A stretch of DNA of 64,000 nt from JAJVHZ01 sp041395385 (GCA_041395385.1 JAWLAN010000014.1:1-64000), one strand, 5' to 3'. Positions 9,499-18,016 are shown, counted from the stretch's first letter. Notes: generated from the letters alone by a model not told the origin. Translations and numbers: made by a program.

Positions 9499-10251
9499 AT
9501 GCGGGTATTGCGCGCGCTGCTCTATTATCTCGGCATCGGCCTGGCGGCGATCGCGATTGCCCCCCTCGCCCTGCTGCTGTGGCCGCTGCCGCTGCGCCTG
9601 CGCTATCGCTTCGTGACCCTCTGGAACCGCTTCGCGTTGTGGTGGCTCGGGGCAACCTGCGGCCTGACGCACCGCGTGCACGGCTGGGAACACGTTCCGA
9701 CCGACGGCAGTCCCGTCATCATCTTCTGCAAGCATCAATCCGCGTGGGAGACGATCGCGCTGCCGCCGCTGTTCCCGCCGCAGGTCCTGGTATTCAAGCG
9801 TGAGCTGGTGCTGATCCCATTCTTCGGGTGGGGCCTGGCAACGCTCAACCCCATCATCCTCGACCGCAGCGCGCGTCACCAGGCCCTGCGCACGCTCATC
9901 GATCAGGGCCGCGAGCGGCTCGCACGCGGCCTGTGGGTGACGCTGTTTCCAGAGGGCACACGCGTCGCCCCCGGCGACAAGGGTCGCTACAACGTCGGCG
10001 GGGCGATGCTCGCGGCCGACACGGGGGTCCCCGTGCTGCCCATCGCGCACAATGCCGGCGTCTTCTGGCCGCCCCGCACGTTCGCCAAGCGCCCCGGCAT
10101 CATCGATCTGGTCATCGGTCCGAGGATAAGCACGGCCGGACGCGACGCCCGCGAGATCATGCGCGAGGCCGAATCTTGGATCGAGGAGCACTCCAACCGG
10201 CTGCTTGCCGGCAGCGCCAGCTTTCCGGGCAGCGCGCCAGGGTCGCGTTAG
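9499..10251 (+). CDS. 1-acyl-sn-glycerol-3-phosphate acyltransferase (PlsC family)
   Basis: Membrane-associated lysophospholipid acyltransferase. I chose the ATG at 9499 (MRVLRALLYYLG) over the TTG 12 bp upstream because the hydrophobic anchor begins there. N-terminal membrane segments cover about residues 3-35. The catalytic block appears as CKHQSAWETIALP, the branch of the family with Glu where HX4D has Asp, and the substrate-binding block is LFPEGTRVAPG. It follows gmhB by 30 bp. Substrate preference cannot be told from sequence, and some close relatives act in lipid A or ornithine-lipid paths. Confidence 0.88.
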   Translation: MRVLRALLYYLGIGLAAIAIAPLALLLWPLPLRLRYRFVTLWNRFALWWLGATCGLTHRVHGWEHVPTDGSPVIIFCKHQSAWETIALPPLFPPQVLVFKRELVLIPFFGWGLATLNPIILDRSARHQALRTLIDQGRERLARGLWVTLFPEGTRVAPGDKGRYNVGGAMLAADTGVPVLPIAHNAGVFWPPRTFAKRPGIIDLVIGPRISTAGRDAREIMREAESWIEEHSNRLLAGSASFPGSAPGSR

Positions 10252-10294
10252 GGAACGCGCGCCCCGGCACCGCCGGCCGCCGATCGCCGCCGCA

Positions 10295-11029
10295 CTACCA
10301 GGGGTCGACGAGCACCGTGCCCACCGGATCGCCGGAGACGGCGTCCAGCAGCACGGCGGCATCCTCGCTCTTCGCGCGCAGCGGCAGGTAGCGCACGCTC
10401 CGCACGGCGCGATCGAGGCGGGCAAGCGCCCTCTCGATGGTCACGCGCTCACGGGCCAGGAGCTTTTCCAGGGGTTCGGCCCTCTTCAGGGCGGTCTCCG
10501 CCACCTCCGCGTACGGCACGTAGTACTGCGGATACATCTGCAGGTCCTTGCCCGAAAGCGCGGTTATCGTCACCTTCAGCCTCTCCTCGGGGTCGGAAGG
10601 CGCGATCACGCCGATGTAGCGTGGCCCGCCGGGGCCGGGGCGTTTGAACTCCGGACGGGTCACCAGCACGAGATCGGCAGGATCCAGGTCCTTGGCCGTC
10701 ACCAACTCGAAGCGATCGACCGTGAAGACCAGGTACACCGGGCGCGCCAGGTGGACGGTGTGCACACCGTAGGCGAGCGCGGCGGCCTGCATCAGGGCGA
10801 TGACCGTCAGGTCGAACACGAGGCCCTTCTTGCCCGACTTGAAGATGATCAGTGTGAGTAGGGGCCCGATGGTCAGGTGGACCGCGGCGAGAATGAGTAG
10901 AAGGCGCTTCCCGCCGGCGGCCTCGAACAGCGGTGAGGGGTACCAGAGGCGGAGCATGACGAGCACGACGCCGCCGATTATCGCGGCCGACAGCAGTAGA
11001 TGTATTCCGGCAGCCTTCCAGCGGGACAT
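10295..11029 (-). CDS. TfpX/TfpZ-type type IV pilin accessory protein
   Basis: 244 residues with two N-terminal membrane segments (GIHLLLSAAIIGGVVLVML and LLLILAAVHLTIGPLLTLIIF), a third near LTVIALMQAAALAYGVHTV, and a soluble C-terminal part. MSRWKAAGIHLLLSA and HLTIGPLLTLIIFKSGKKGL are the family signatures. Members assist assembly or modification of type IV pilins and are normally encoded next to their pilin gene. No pilin is present in this window, so this copy is isolated. It is convergent with the acyltransferase gene. Confidence 0.82.
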   Translation of the reverse strand: MSRWKAAGIHLLLSAAIIGGVVLVMLRLWYPSPLFEAAGGKRLLLILAAVHLTIGPLLTLIIFKSGKKGLVFDLTVIALMQAAALAYGVHTVHLARPVYLVFTVDRFELVTAKDLDPADLVLVTRPEFKRPGPGGPRYIGVIAPSDPEERLKVTITALSGKDLQMYPQYYVPYAEVAETALKRAEPLEKLLARERVTIERALARLDRAVRSVRYLPLRAKSEDAAVLLDAVSGDPVGTVLVDPW

Positions 11030-11114
11030 GGCGGGCGTTACGAGAAGGACCGCAGCGATCTACTCCGTATGGGAACTGCGCGCACCATTCTATGTGCGCG
11101 CCGCGCGCCGTCAA

Positions 11115-12191
11115 TCACGGCGGGGACTGGAAGAGGCCTTCCATGTCGACGATGTTGCCGGAAAGCGCGGCGTCGTAGCCGGGCAGCGCCGCGATCCGCC
11201 GGCGATACTCGTCGCTGCGCAGCGTCTCGCGCAGCCGCGCGATCTCCGCGGCCCGCAATCGATCCCGGTGCAGGACGAAGAGGTAGTTCTCCTGCACCAG
11301 CGGGATGAAGGTGAGACCCAACTGCGCGGCGGCCGCGCGGATCCCGAAGCCCGCGTCCGCGGCGCCGCTCGCCACGATCGCCGCCACCGCCATGTGCGTG
11401 AACTCCTCGTTGCCGTAGCCGTGGATCCTGTTAGCATCGACGCCGGCATCGGCCAGTATCGCATCGACGATGAGCCGCGTTCCGGAGCCGGGCTGTCGGT
11501 TTACCATGGTGACGCCCTTGCGCGGGAGGTCCTTCACGCCCGCAATCTTCTTGGGATTGCCCGCTGCCGTCATCATGCCCTGGTCGCGGCGCACGACATG
11601 GATCAGGACATCTTCAGCCGGGTCTAGCAGACGCCGGAACCGCGGGCCGAGCTCCGCGCCGAGCCGTCCTTCCGGCAGGTGGAACCCGGCGATGTCGCAC
11701 TTGCCATTGCGATACACGCGCAGGCTGTCGAGGCTGCCGCGAAACTGCAGATCGATCGCGCCGGCCTCGATCGCGTTGAGCATGTCGCGCAGGATGGCGA
11801 TGGCCAACCCATGGCTCGCGTGCACGCGCAACGGCGGGATCTCCTTGGTCCGCATCATGGTGCGGATCTCCGCGTCGATCTCCGAGGCAAGGCTCTCCAG
11901 CATGGGGCCGAGCCGCGCATCGACCTTGCGCTGCGCCCACAAGAGCTTCGCGCCCATGGCCGTGAGCTTGGTGCCTCGGCCGCGCTGCAGCTCCGCCAGC
12001 GGATGCCCGATCCGCGCCGACCACTTGCGGACGAGCTCCCAGGCATAACGGTAGGAGATCCCGAGCGTCCTTGCGGCGACCAACAGCGAGCCGCTGCTCT
12101 CTATCTCCTGCAGGAGGTTGAAGAGATCCGGTTCTATCTGCAGCGTATCCTTGCCCTGCAACTTCCACCGCACTTCAAATCCTATGCTCAA
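11115..12191 (-). CDS. ModE-type HTH regulator fused to a periplasmic-binding-protein-like domain
   Basis: 358 residues. Residues 1-110 form a ModE/LysR-type winged helix (LFNLLQEIESSGSLLVAARTLGISYRYAWELV, then GRGTKLTAMGAKLL). Residues 120-355 form a PBP-like effector domain (LRVHASHGLAIAILRDML, MVNRQPGSGTRLIVD, GNEEFTHMAVAAIVASGAADAGFGI). Such fusions are predicted molybdate or tungstate regulators; the C-terminal TOBE domains of classical ModE are missing. It is the last gene of the tupB-tupC-tupA run (38-bp gap after tupA), so it is probably autoregulated. The palindrome upstream of tupB and its copies at 17.18 and 31.55 kb are the candidate operators. Effector specificity (W, Mo or another ligand) is inference. 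Confidence 0.85.
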   Translation of the reverse strand: MSIGFEVRWKLQGKDTLQIEPDLFNLLQEIESSGSLLVAARTLGISYRYAWELVRKWSARIGHPLAELQRGRGTKLTAMGAKLLWAQRKVDARLGPMLESLASEIDAEIRTMMRTKEIPPLRVHASHGLAIAILRDMLNAIEAGAIDLQFRGSLDSLRVYRNGKCDIAGFHLPEGRLGAELGPRFRRLLDPAEDVLIHVVRRDQGMMTAAGNPKKIAGVKDLPRKGVTMVNRQPGSGTRLIVDAILADAGVDANRIHGYGNEEFTHMAVAAIVASGAADAGFGIRAAAAQLGLTFIPLVQENYLFVLHRDRLRAAEIARLRETLRSDEYRRRIAALPGYDAALSGNIVDMEGLFQSPP

Positions 12192-12229
12192 TGTCGTCTC
12201 CCGGGTGTACCCGCTGCTGAATCGTCGGA

Positions 12230-13066
12230 TCAGTTCGCCGGCGTCGTGGCGTTCGGGAAGAAGAGGACCTGACCGTCAACCGTGAACGCACCGATCAGCG
12301 CCTGTCCCGCTGGTGAAACCAGCCAGTCGGCGAATTGCCGGGCCTCTTCCGTCTTTACCGCCGGATGCAAGGCCGGGTTGATCTCGACGACGGCGTACTG
12401 GTTGAAAAGTCGAGGGTCGCCCTCCACCAGAAGCACGAGGTCGCCGCGATTGCGGAATGTCGCCCAAGTGGCACGATCGGTCAGCGTGTAAGCTCCCAGC
12501 CCGGCGGCGGTGTTCAGCGTTGCGCCCATGCCGGCGCCGACCTCCTTGTACCAGCCCCCGGAGACCGATTGCGTGTCTATGCCCGCAGCCTCCCACAAAC
12601 GCAGTTCCTGGCGATGCGTGCCGCTGTCGTCGCCGCGCGATACGAAGTCCGCTCCGGCGCCGGCGATCCGGCTCAAGGCCTCCGCGGCGTCGTTCAGCCC
12701 TCGCACTCCCGCCGGGTCGCGGGCGGAACCGACGATCACGTAATCGTTGTACATGACCTCGCGGCGACTGACACCGTGCCCTTCGCCCAGGAACCTCATC
12801 TCGCCGGCTTTGTCGTGCACCAGCAGCACGTCGGCATCGCCCCTCTCGGCCAGCTTGATCGCCTGTCCCGTGCCGACGGCAATGACACGAACCTCGATGC
12901 CGGTCTGCTCCGTATACCTTGGCAAGAGGTAGTCGAACAGGCCGGAGTTCTGCGTGGAGGTGGTCGAGGCCAGCGTGATGAAGCGATCCGCGGAATGCGC
13001 GAGCTGCGCAAAGATCGCAATTCCCAACAACATGAGCAGCCGAATTTTGCGAAGCAGTCTTTTCAC
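12230..13066 (-). CDS. tupA: Tungstate ABC transporter, substrate-binding protein
   Basis: Exported binding protein of a TupABC tungstate importer. The signal peptide runs to about residue 25 (LLMLLGIAIFAQLAHSA). The mature N-terminus contains LASTTSTQNSGL, the TTSTQ oxyanion-binding motif typical of TupA. VIAVGTGQAIKLAERGDADVLLVH and FVSRGDDSGTHRQEL complete the ligand site. The 278 residues are a normal length. TupA proteins prefer tungstate over molybdate, which suits the downstream formate dehydrogenase cluster. The usual order is tupABC; here it is B-C-A. Confidence 0.92.
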   Translation of the reverse strand: MKRLLRKIRLLMLLGIAIFAQLAHSADRFITLASTTSTQNSGLFDYLLPRYTEQTGIEVRVIAVGTGQAIKLAERGDADVLLVHDKAGEMRFLGEGHGVSRREVMYNDYVIVGSARDPAGVRGLNDAAEALSRIAGAGADFVSRGDDSGTHRQELRLWEAAGIDTQSVSGGWYKEVGAGMGATLNTAAGLGAYTLTDRATWATFRNRGDLVLLVEGDPRLFNQYAVVEINPALHPAVKTEEARQFADWLVSPAGQALIGAFTVDGQVLFFPNATTPAN

Positions 13067-13093
13067 TACTGATCTCTCCGTGTCGGAACGCGC

Positions 13094-13855
13094 TTACCAG
13101 AGCAGTTCCCCGCGCAAAAAGGCGCGCGCTGCCTCGTTCTCGGGTCCCGCAAAAAAGTCGGCGGCTGACCGCTGTTCGAGCAACCGGCCGTTGTGCAGAA
13201 AGACGATCTCCTCGGCGAGACGGCGAGCCTGTCCGAGGTCGTGGGTCGTCATGACGATCTTCGTGCCCGCGCGCGCGATCCCGGCGATGGCCTCCTCGAC
13301 GGCCCGGGTGGCCGCGGGGTCGAGGTTGGCGGTCGGCTCGTCGAGAAACAGGACCTCGGGATTCAGCGCCCAGGCCCGCGCCAGCGCCACGCGCTGCTGC
13401 TCGCCGCCGGAAAGCACGCCCGCCGGGCGTTCCGCAAGCGGCGCCAGGCCGGTCATCTCCAGCGCCTCGCGTGCGCGACTCGTTCGCAATGCCCTGGGCA
13501 GCCGCCGCACCGCCAGGGCGTAGTCGACGTTGGCGATGACCGATCGGCGAAGCAGCATCGGCCGCTGAAAGACCATCGCCTGTCGGGCGCGCGCCTCGCT
13601 CGCCCCCGGCCCCATCCACTCGACCGTTCCGGAACTCGGGGGAATCAGCCCGTGACAGATCCGCAACAGCAGGCTCTTGCCGGCTCCATTCGGGCCGAGC
13701 ACCACCGTGCGGGCGCCCGCCGTCAACGTCAGACTGATCCGGTCGAGCAGCACCCGCCCGCCCGCGTTGAGGCAGACGTCGCGCAGCACGAGTGGCTGTA
13801 TCGAGGGCCCTCGCGCCGACATTTGCCGCTGCCATTCAATCGCCGGCAGAGCCAT
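13094..13855 (-). CDS. tupC: Tungstate ABC transporter, ATP-binding protein
   Basis: ATPase that drives tungstate import through TupB. Walker A is GPNGAGKS, the ABC signature is LSGGEQQRVALARA and Walker B is VLFLDEP, followed by the switch histidine in MTTHD. The length of 253 residues is that of a single nucleotide-binding domain without the C-terminal regulatory TOBE domain seen in ModC. It starts 3 bp after tupB and ends 27 bp before tupA. Confidence 0.92.
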   Translation of the reverse strand: MALPAIEWQRQMSARGPSIQPLVLRDVCLNAGGRVLLDRISLTLTAGARTVVLGPNGAGKSLLLRICHGLIPPSSGTVEWMGPGASEARARQAMVFQRPMLLRRSVIANVDYALAVRRLPRALRTSRAREALEMTGLAPLAERPAGVLSGGEQQRVALARAWALNPEVLFLDEPTANLDPAATRAVEEAIAGIARAGTKIVMTTHDLGQARRLAEEIVFLHNGRLLEQRSAADFFAGPENEAARAFLRGELLW

Positions 13856-13858
13856 ACA

Positions 13859-14566
13859 TCATGCTCCCGCGTATCGTCTGGCAATGCCGCCGGTGAGATA
13901 GACCAGCGCATTGACGACCAACGAAACCACGATGAGTATGATTCCGAGGCCGAGTGCGAGGGCGAGCTCCCCCTTGGAAGTCTCCAGGGCGATTGCCGTG
14001 GTCATGACGCGGGTGTGGTGCGCGATATTTCCGCCGACGATCAGCACGGCGCCTACCTCGGCGATCGCCCGCCCGAAACCGGCCAGCACGGCGGTCAGGA
14101 GTCGATAACGCGCCTCCCGGATGAGCGTCAGCATGGCGCGCGCGCCCCCCACTCCGAGGGAGCGCAGTTGCTCGCTGAGCTCCACCCACAGGTCCTCGAT
14201 CACGCCGCGGGTCAATGCCGTGACGATCGGCGCAATCAGGATCGTCTGCGCGATGATCATCGCCTGCGCCGTGAACAAGAGCCCCCAGTCCCCGAGGGGC
14301 CCCGATCGGGACAGCAGCAGGTACACGCAGAGGCCAACGACCACTGGCGGCAGACCCATCAGGGCGTTGACAGTGACGACAAGACCCTGCCGCCCCCGGA
14401 ACCGGAACACGGCAAGCGCCGCGCCGGCCGGTATGCCGATCAGCGCCGCGACGATCACGGCCGAGACGCTGACCTGCAGCGACAACCGCACGATCTCGAT
14501 CAGCGCCGGATCGGCGCGCGCAACCAGATCGACCGCCGAGGCGACCGCCTGCGTCATTTCACCCAT
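13859..14566 (-). CDS. tupB: Tungstate ABC transporter, permease
   Basis: Inner-membrane channel subunit of 235 residues with about five to six hydrophobic segments. It carries the cytoplasmic EAA-type coupling loop (EQLRSLGVGGARAMLTLIREARYRLLTAVLAGFGRAIAEVGAVLIVGGN). That ending is characteristic of TupB/ModB permeases. The start ATG at 14566 is preceded by AGGGTGA. A perfect 20-bp palindrome sits 12-31 bp upstream of the start, overlapping the likely promoter. Confidence 0.92.
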   Translation of the reverse strand: MGEMTQAVASAVDLVARADPALIEIVRLSLQVSVSAVIVAALIGIPAGAALAVFRFRGRQGLVVTVNALMGLPPVVVGLCVYLLLSRSGPLGDWGLLFTAQAMIIAQTILIAPIVTALTRGVIEDLWVELSEQLRSLGVGGARAMLTLIREARYRLLTAVLAGFGRAIAEVGAVLIVGGNIAHHTRVMTTAIALETSKGELALALGLGIILIVVSLVVNALVYLTGGIARRYAGA

Positions 14567-14577
14567 TGGTCACCCTA

Positions 14578-14597
14578 ATATGCTCAGTCAAGCATAT
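14578..14597. promoter_or_regulatory. Predicted operator of the tup operon (ATATGC-N8-GCATAT)
   Basis: A perfect inverted repeat, ATATGC-TCAGTCAA-GCATAT (even ATATGCT/AGCATAT, 7-bp arms), is placed directly upstream of the tupB ribosome-binding site. A transcript toward tupB could use TTTAAT-N17-TAGATA just upstream of it, so binding there would block transcription. The same spaced palindrome recurs at 17181 and 31554. The ModE-type regulator encoded at the end of this operon is the natural candidate binder (inference). Confidence 0.7.
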
Positions 14598-14956
14598 CTA
14601 TGCATGCAAGAGCCAATATTAAACCACTCTGCGGCCCGGCGTCTAAATGCAACACCATGCCGAAAGGAGAAACCATGGGCGCCTCGCCGTTGCTCCCGGT
14701 GCGCCGCGTCATGACTGAAGGCAACCATGGGCGGGATCTGTTTCCGCATCGATACCCCACAGCCCGACGGTGTCCGCTCACGCGGACGGTCATGCGGCGG
14801 GGGCGCGAGTAAGCGACTGACGAATCGCCTCCGATCCCCACCCGCCATCGGGCCCGGCCGCTCTCGCGCTTTCAATTCGCCCGTCGCATGCGGTGCTTGC
14901 CAGCCCGGATCCCCATGGCGGATGATGCGGCTCGGGTTCAAGCGGGGGGCGTGGCC
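14598..14956. other. Divergent spacer between tupB and the molbindin gene
   Basis: A 359-bp stretch without a clear gene. It contains one short frame (14675-14812, + strand, 45 codons) with a strong Shine-Dalgarno (AAGGAGA) 4-5 bp before its ATG. Its product (MGASPLLPVRRVMTEG, Arg-rich end) has no recognisable feature. I saw no clear molybdenum-cofactor riboswitch fold by eye. It presumably carries promoters in both directions. Confidence 0.3.
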
Positions 14957-15166
14957 ATGAAGATCAGCGCGCGCAATGTATTGAAGGGCAAGGTCAAGGC
15001 CGTCGTGCACGGCGAGGTCAACAGCGAAGTGACCATCGAGCTGCCGGGCGGCGCGGAGCTGGTGTCGATGATCACCAAGGCCTCCGCGGATCACCTCGCG
15101 CTGAGGAAGGGCAAGAAGGTGATGGCCGTCATCAAGGCCTCGAACGTGATGCTCGCGACTGATTAG
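14957..15166 (+). CDS. Molbindin (Mop family, single TOBE domain)
   Basis: A 69-residue cytoplasmic protein: MKISARNVLKGKVKAV, then VNSEVTIELPGG, SMITKASADHLALRKGKKVMAVIKASNVM. This is one full Mop/TOBE repeat, the fold that binds molybdate or tungstate in hexameric storage and homeostasis proteins. The ATG at 14957 follows a G-rich ribosome-binding site. An upstream extension of the frame to 14888 has no Mop similarity, so I leave it out. It is divergent from tupBCA and probably buffers the imported oxyanion. Confidence 0.88.
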   Translation: MKISARNVLKGKVKAVVHGEVNSEVTIELPGGAELVSMITKASADHLALRKGKKVMAVIKASNVMLATD

Positions 15167-15319
15167 AGAGCCAGGCGCGTTTCGAGGCCAGACCGGGGCG
15201 GTACCGGTCAGGCTGGCTGTCAGTGACACCAGGGAGGAGACAGGGCCGCGTCGGTTCAGGTGCCTACGCTGGCGGCGCGAGGTAGCGCACTTCGTGCCCG
15301 GCGCTCGGATGGAACGACG

Positions 15320-16113
15320 CTATTGCTCGGTCAGCTGGTACTTCGCGAGCGTCGCGGCCAGCTGTCCGGAACCCTTCAGCTCCGCGATGACCTCGTTGAC
15401 GACGGCCAGCAGATCGTCGTCACCTTTGCGCACCGCCACCGCGTACTCTTCGTGAGACAGGAGCGGCGAACGGTGGTAGCCCGCGTGCCCGTCGGCGATG
15501 AAGGCATCCAGATTGGCGTGCATGGCGACCATGCCGGCCACCTCCCCCGATTCGATCATTTCGATGCCGTCGTCGAACCGGGAGACGTACTCGATCTCGA
15601 CCTTGGCTCCCTGCGCCGCGGCCAGTCCCTGCACACCGCCGGGATCGTGAGACTTCTCCTCCATGGCGACGATCGTCTTGCCGTCGAGGTCTGCGAGGCG
15701 TCTGAATCGGGTACCCGATTTCTGCAAAACGGCGAGCCCGCCGGAGTAGTACGGTGTGGAGAAATCGACCAGCGCGCGGTTCTCCTCGTCGACGCGGAAC
15801 ATCGAGATGCCGATGTCGACGGTCCCGTCGGCCACAGCCGGCAGCCGGTAGCGCCGCTTGAAGACCTGCAGGTCAAGCTTGTTCTCGTCGCCGAGGATGC
15901 GCCTGGCGATGTGACCGGCCAGCTCGATCTCGAAATTGCGCTTCTGGAAATGGGCGGGGTCGTTGTGCTCGGTGCGCGTGACCGCGCCCTCGTTCTTGAC
16001 GCTGACCCGCAGCACGTCGCGCGCGCGGATTTCCTCCACCTTGCCGCTGGCGATTGCGGCCGAACCCCTATGACACTGAATAGCAGCGCAGGTACGGACA
16101 ATTTCTTCAACAT
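15320..16113 (-). pseudogene. Frameshifted solute-binding protein (family 3, amino-acid type)
   Basis: The mature part (15320-16039 frame) reads as a bacterial solute-binding protein: VLRVSVKNEG, FEIELAGHIARRILGD, RRYRLPAVADGTVDIGISMFRV, FSTPYYSGGLAVL, LADLDGKTIVAMEEKSHDPGG and ALLDAVVNEVIAEL-type end. The signal peptide, MLKKLSVPALLFSVIG from the ATG at 16113, is in a different frame. Restoring one G in the run read as CCCC at 16065-16068 (+ strand) joins them as SVIGGSAAIASGKVEEIRARD, a good leader with an Ala-x-Ser cleavage site. So a single base is missing, through real mutation or homopolymer error. No permease or ATPase gene is adjacent. The ligand is unknown. Confidence 0.75.
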
Positions 16114-16244
16114 GGTGTGCCGTTCCGGTTGCATCAAGGCGCTATTAATTTGGGAGACGCTGCAGTAATGCCAAGCAAAAAAAGGAGGGCCACCCCCGCC
16201 ATTTTGGCGCAGCAGGCCTTGCGTATCACGATAAGCAACGGCGG

Positions 16245-16983
16245 TCAGACCCGACCGCGTCGGCGCAAGGAAAAGCGGCACGATTGCCGACCCAAGGAGC
16301 CATACGGATGCCGGCAGCGGCACGTCCTGTTACATCGCCCTCGAGCGCAAAATTATCAACTCTCCACGTCGCATTGGAGGCTGGCGCAGGATTCCCTGAC
16401 GACTATCGACACCGGCTCCGCACCAGTTGCAAACAGGCGAAAGGTAATGGTCCCAGTCAGGTTGGTCAGTGCGAGCGAGCCACTGATGGTGTTAAGGATC
16501 CTCGAGTAAGTTCGCCGTTCCCGCCGTCGACCAGCGTTTCATTTATCCAAAATTGCCAATCTTCGGGCCCAAGCCCTTGTGCGCCATTTGAACCCTGCTG
16601 ACCAAAGCTGAAGGCATTCAAATCAAGTTCATGAGCCAGTTTGAACTGAAATCTCGAATAGAAAGGCGTTCCCCTTCGATTACTCCCAGCGTCGCCGGAT
16701 TATCACCCAACTCCTAGATCCAATTGCGCGACCAGAGGCGCTGTTCAGGCCATTGGCGCTCTAGCGAGGTTCCGTCTTCAGTGGTCCACGTAGTGGCGCT
16801 CAGATCGTTGGGTTCAAGACGAGAGAGGCTCTTTCCCCTGTCAGCGACTCCCAAAGTTCACCGCTGTATTCAAAAACGTCCCGCCCCCATTGTCGGCAAA
16901 ATATACGTCGCAACCGGGGCCGCCGACGCATCGACTACAAGGAACGGAAAGGCCAATGTCACCACAGGCAGAATCCGTTTCAT
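16245..16983 (-). pseudogene. Remnant of an exported VPLPA-CTERM (PEP-CTERM type) protein
   Basis: Reading the minus strand across frames gives one coherent exported protein. It has a start with Shine-Dalgarno GAGGTG and signal peptide MKRILPVVTLAFPFLVVDASA (16983), then FADNGGGTF, FEYSGELWESLTGERASLVL, NDLSATTWTTEDGTSLERQW, and FYSRFQFKLAHELDLNAFSFG followed by GAQGLGPEDWQFWINETLVDGG. After ISGSLALTNLTGTITFRLFA and NATWRVDNFALEGDVT comes the sorting tail VPLPASVWLLGSAIVPLFLA (from 16323). One more shift gives RRGRV and a stop at 16245-16247. Joining them needs at least seven single-base shifts and reading through one TAG. Motif, membrane helix and Arg-rich end in order identify the family; the function is unknown. 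No exosortase gene is in the window. Confidence 0.7.
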
Positions 16984-17180
16984 TGCCACACCTCACGATC
17001 GTAGAAATCGAGCAACCATTAGTTACCAACGACTTTGTTTGAACCCCGGCTGCAGCTACGCGCAGGAGTTGCTCGCACGCCGTTTCTTATTTAAAAAGAA
17101 TAAGTTTGGCGCCTATATTAATGTAGCTTGTAGATCCAAGTTTTCTGTGCATGCTACGCCGGATGCGGGTGGGCAGGTCA
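16984..17180. other. AT-richer spacer before the TiaS-like/TonB-receptor cassette
   Basis: About 200 bp, locally much richer in A and T than the rest of the window (for example around 17085-17130). I see no gene in it. It presumably holds the promoter region for the cassette starting at 17240. Together with the neighbouring pseudogene it looks like a boundary of acquired or decaying DNA. Confidence 0.4.
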
Positions 17181-17200
17181 ATATGAGGTTGCCCGCATAT
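17181..17200. promoter_or_regulatory. Predicted operator of the TonB-receptor cassette (ATATGA-N8-GCATAT)
   Basis: ATATGA-GGTTGCCC-GCATAT matches the tup palindrome in 11 of 12 arm positions with the same 8-bp spacer. It lies 40 bp upstream of the first gene of the cassette and overlaps a TTGCCC that could serve as a -35 box. Shared control with tupBCA is inference. Confidence 0.6.
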
Positions 17201-17239
17201 GCATTAAATTGAATGTGATGGGCGGACCGGAGAAGCGGC

Positions 17240-18016
17240 ATGGGAACGGCGGACATCGAGTCGCGATCGCGTCTGCTGATCGGCATCGACGACACCGACA
17301 ACCTCGAGAGCCGGGGTACGGGCTTTCGCGCGCGTGAACTTGGTGCCCAACTCACCGACCTGGGTCTGGCGTCGCTGAGGAGCGTCACCCGCCACCAGCT
17401 GTTCGTCAGCCCCGACATCCCCTACACCTCGCACAACAGCGCCGCCTGCCTGGAGTTCGCCGCCGACGCCGGGCGGCTGGATGACATCAGGGAGTACTGC
17501 CGCGCCTATCTCGCGCGCGCGAGCGCGCCTGGATCCGACGCCGGTCTCTGCATCGCCACACCGCAGCAGGTCAACGGCCGCGTGACCGCCTACTCCGAGA
17601 GCGCCAAGCAGACCGTGCTCAGCATGGACCACTGCTACGCCACCGCGCGCGCGGAAGGCATCTACGTGGAGGGCCTCACCGGCACCCGCCAGGGCGTCAT
17701 CGGCTCGCTGGCCGCGGTCGGCCTGCATCACGGCGGCAATGACGGCCGCTTCCTGTGGCTGCGGGGACTGCGCGAGCTCGCGCCTGGCGTATACGCGATC
17801 GAAGAGCTGCGCAGGCTGGTCGACATCGACGACTACCGCTCGCTGGACGGCGAACCGCTGACCGACGAGAACACTCGCATAAGAATCACGGAATGGGCCA
17901 AACCCATCCTCAAGCACGGACGCTCGGTACTGCTGGTCGAACCGGAGGGCGAATACCATGAAGACCCAAGCTGCCGCTGGTGCGTGGTCAGAAAAGAAAT
18001 CATCAAGCAGTATTGA
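17240..18016 (+). CDS. TiaS-like protein (IDDTDN motif) of unknown function
   Basis: 258 residues. The N-terminus reads LLIGIDDTDNLESRGTGFRARELG, the ATP/metal-binding signature of the kinase domain of archaeal TiaS, the enzyme that modifies tRNA-Ile2 with agmatine. The TiaS OB-fold and zinc ribbon are absent, so a tRNA role is unlikely. HGGNDGRFLWLRGLRE follows at about 175-190, and the end has two Cys (DPSCRWCVVRKE). The ATG at 17240 is preceded by GGAG at 7 bp. It overlaps the next gene by 59 bp and leads into a TonB receptor, so it belongs to an uptake cassette. Its biochemical role there is not known to me. Confidence 0.7.
   Translation: MGTADIESRSRLLIGIDDTDNLESRGTGFRARELGAQLTDLGLASLRSVTRHQLFVSPDIPYTSHNSAACLEFAADAGRLDDIREYCRAYLARASAPGSDAGLCIATPQQVNGRVTAYSESAKQTVLSMDHCYATARAEGIYVEGLTGTRQGVIGSLAAVGLHHGGNDGRFLWLRGLRELAPGVYAIEELRRLVDIDDYRSLDGEPLTDENTRIRITEWAKPILKHGRSVLLVEPEGEYHEDPSCRWCVVRKEIIKQY

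Noticed and set aside
14598..14956. Possible molybdenum-cofactor or tungsten-cofactor riboswitch before the molbindin gene
   Set aside because: I could not find the conserved helices and sequence blocks by eye. A covariance-model search would settle it.
16724..17212. Plus-strand frame of 162 codons
   Set aside because: It overlaps the VPLPA-CTERM remnant on the other strand, has no motif, and no ribosome-binding site. The opposite strand explains the region better.
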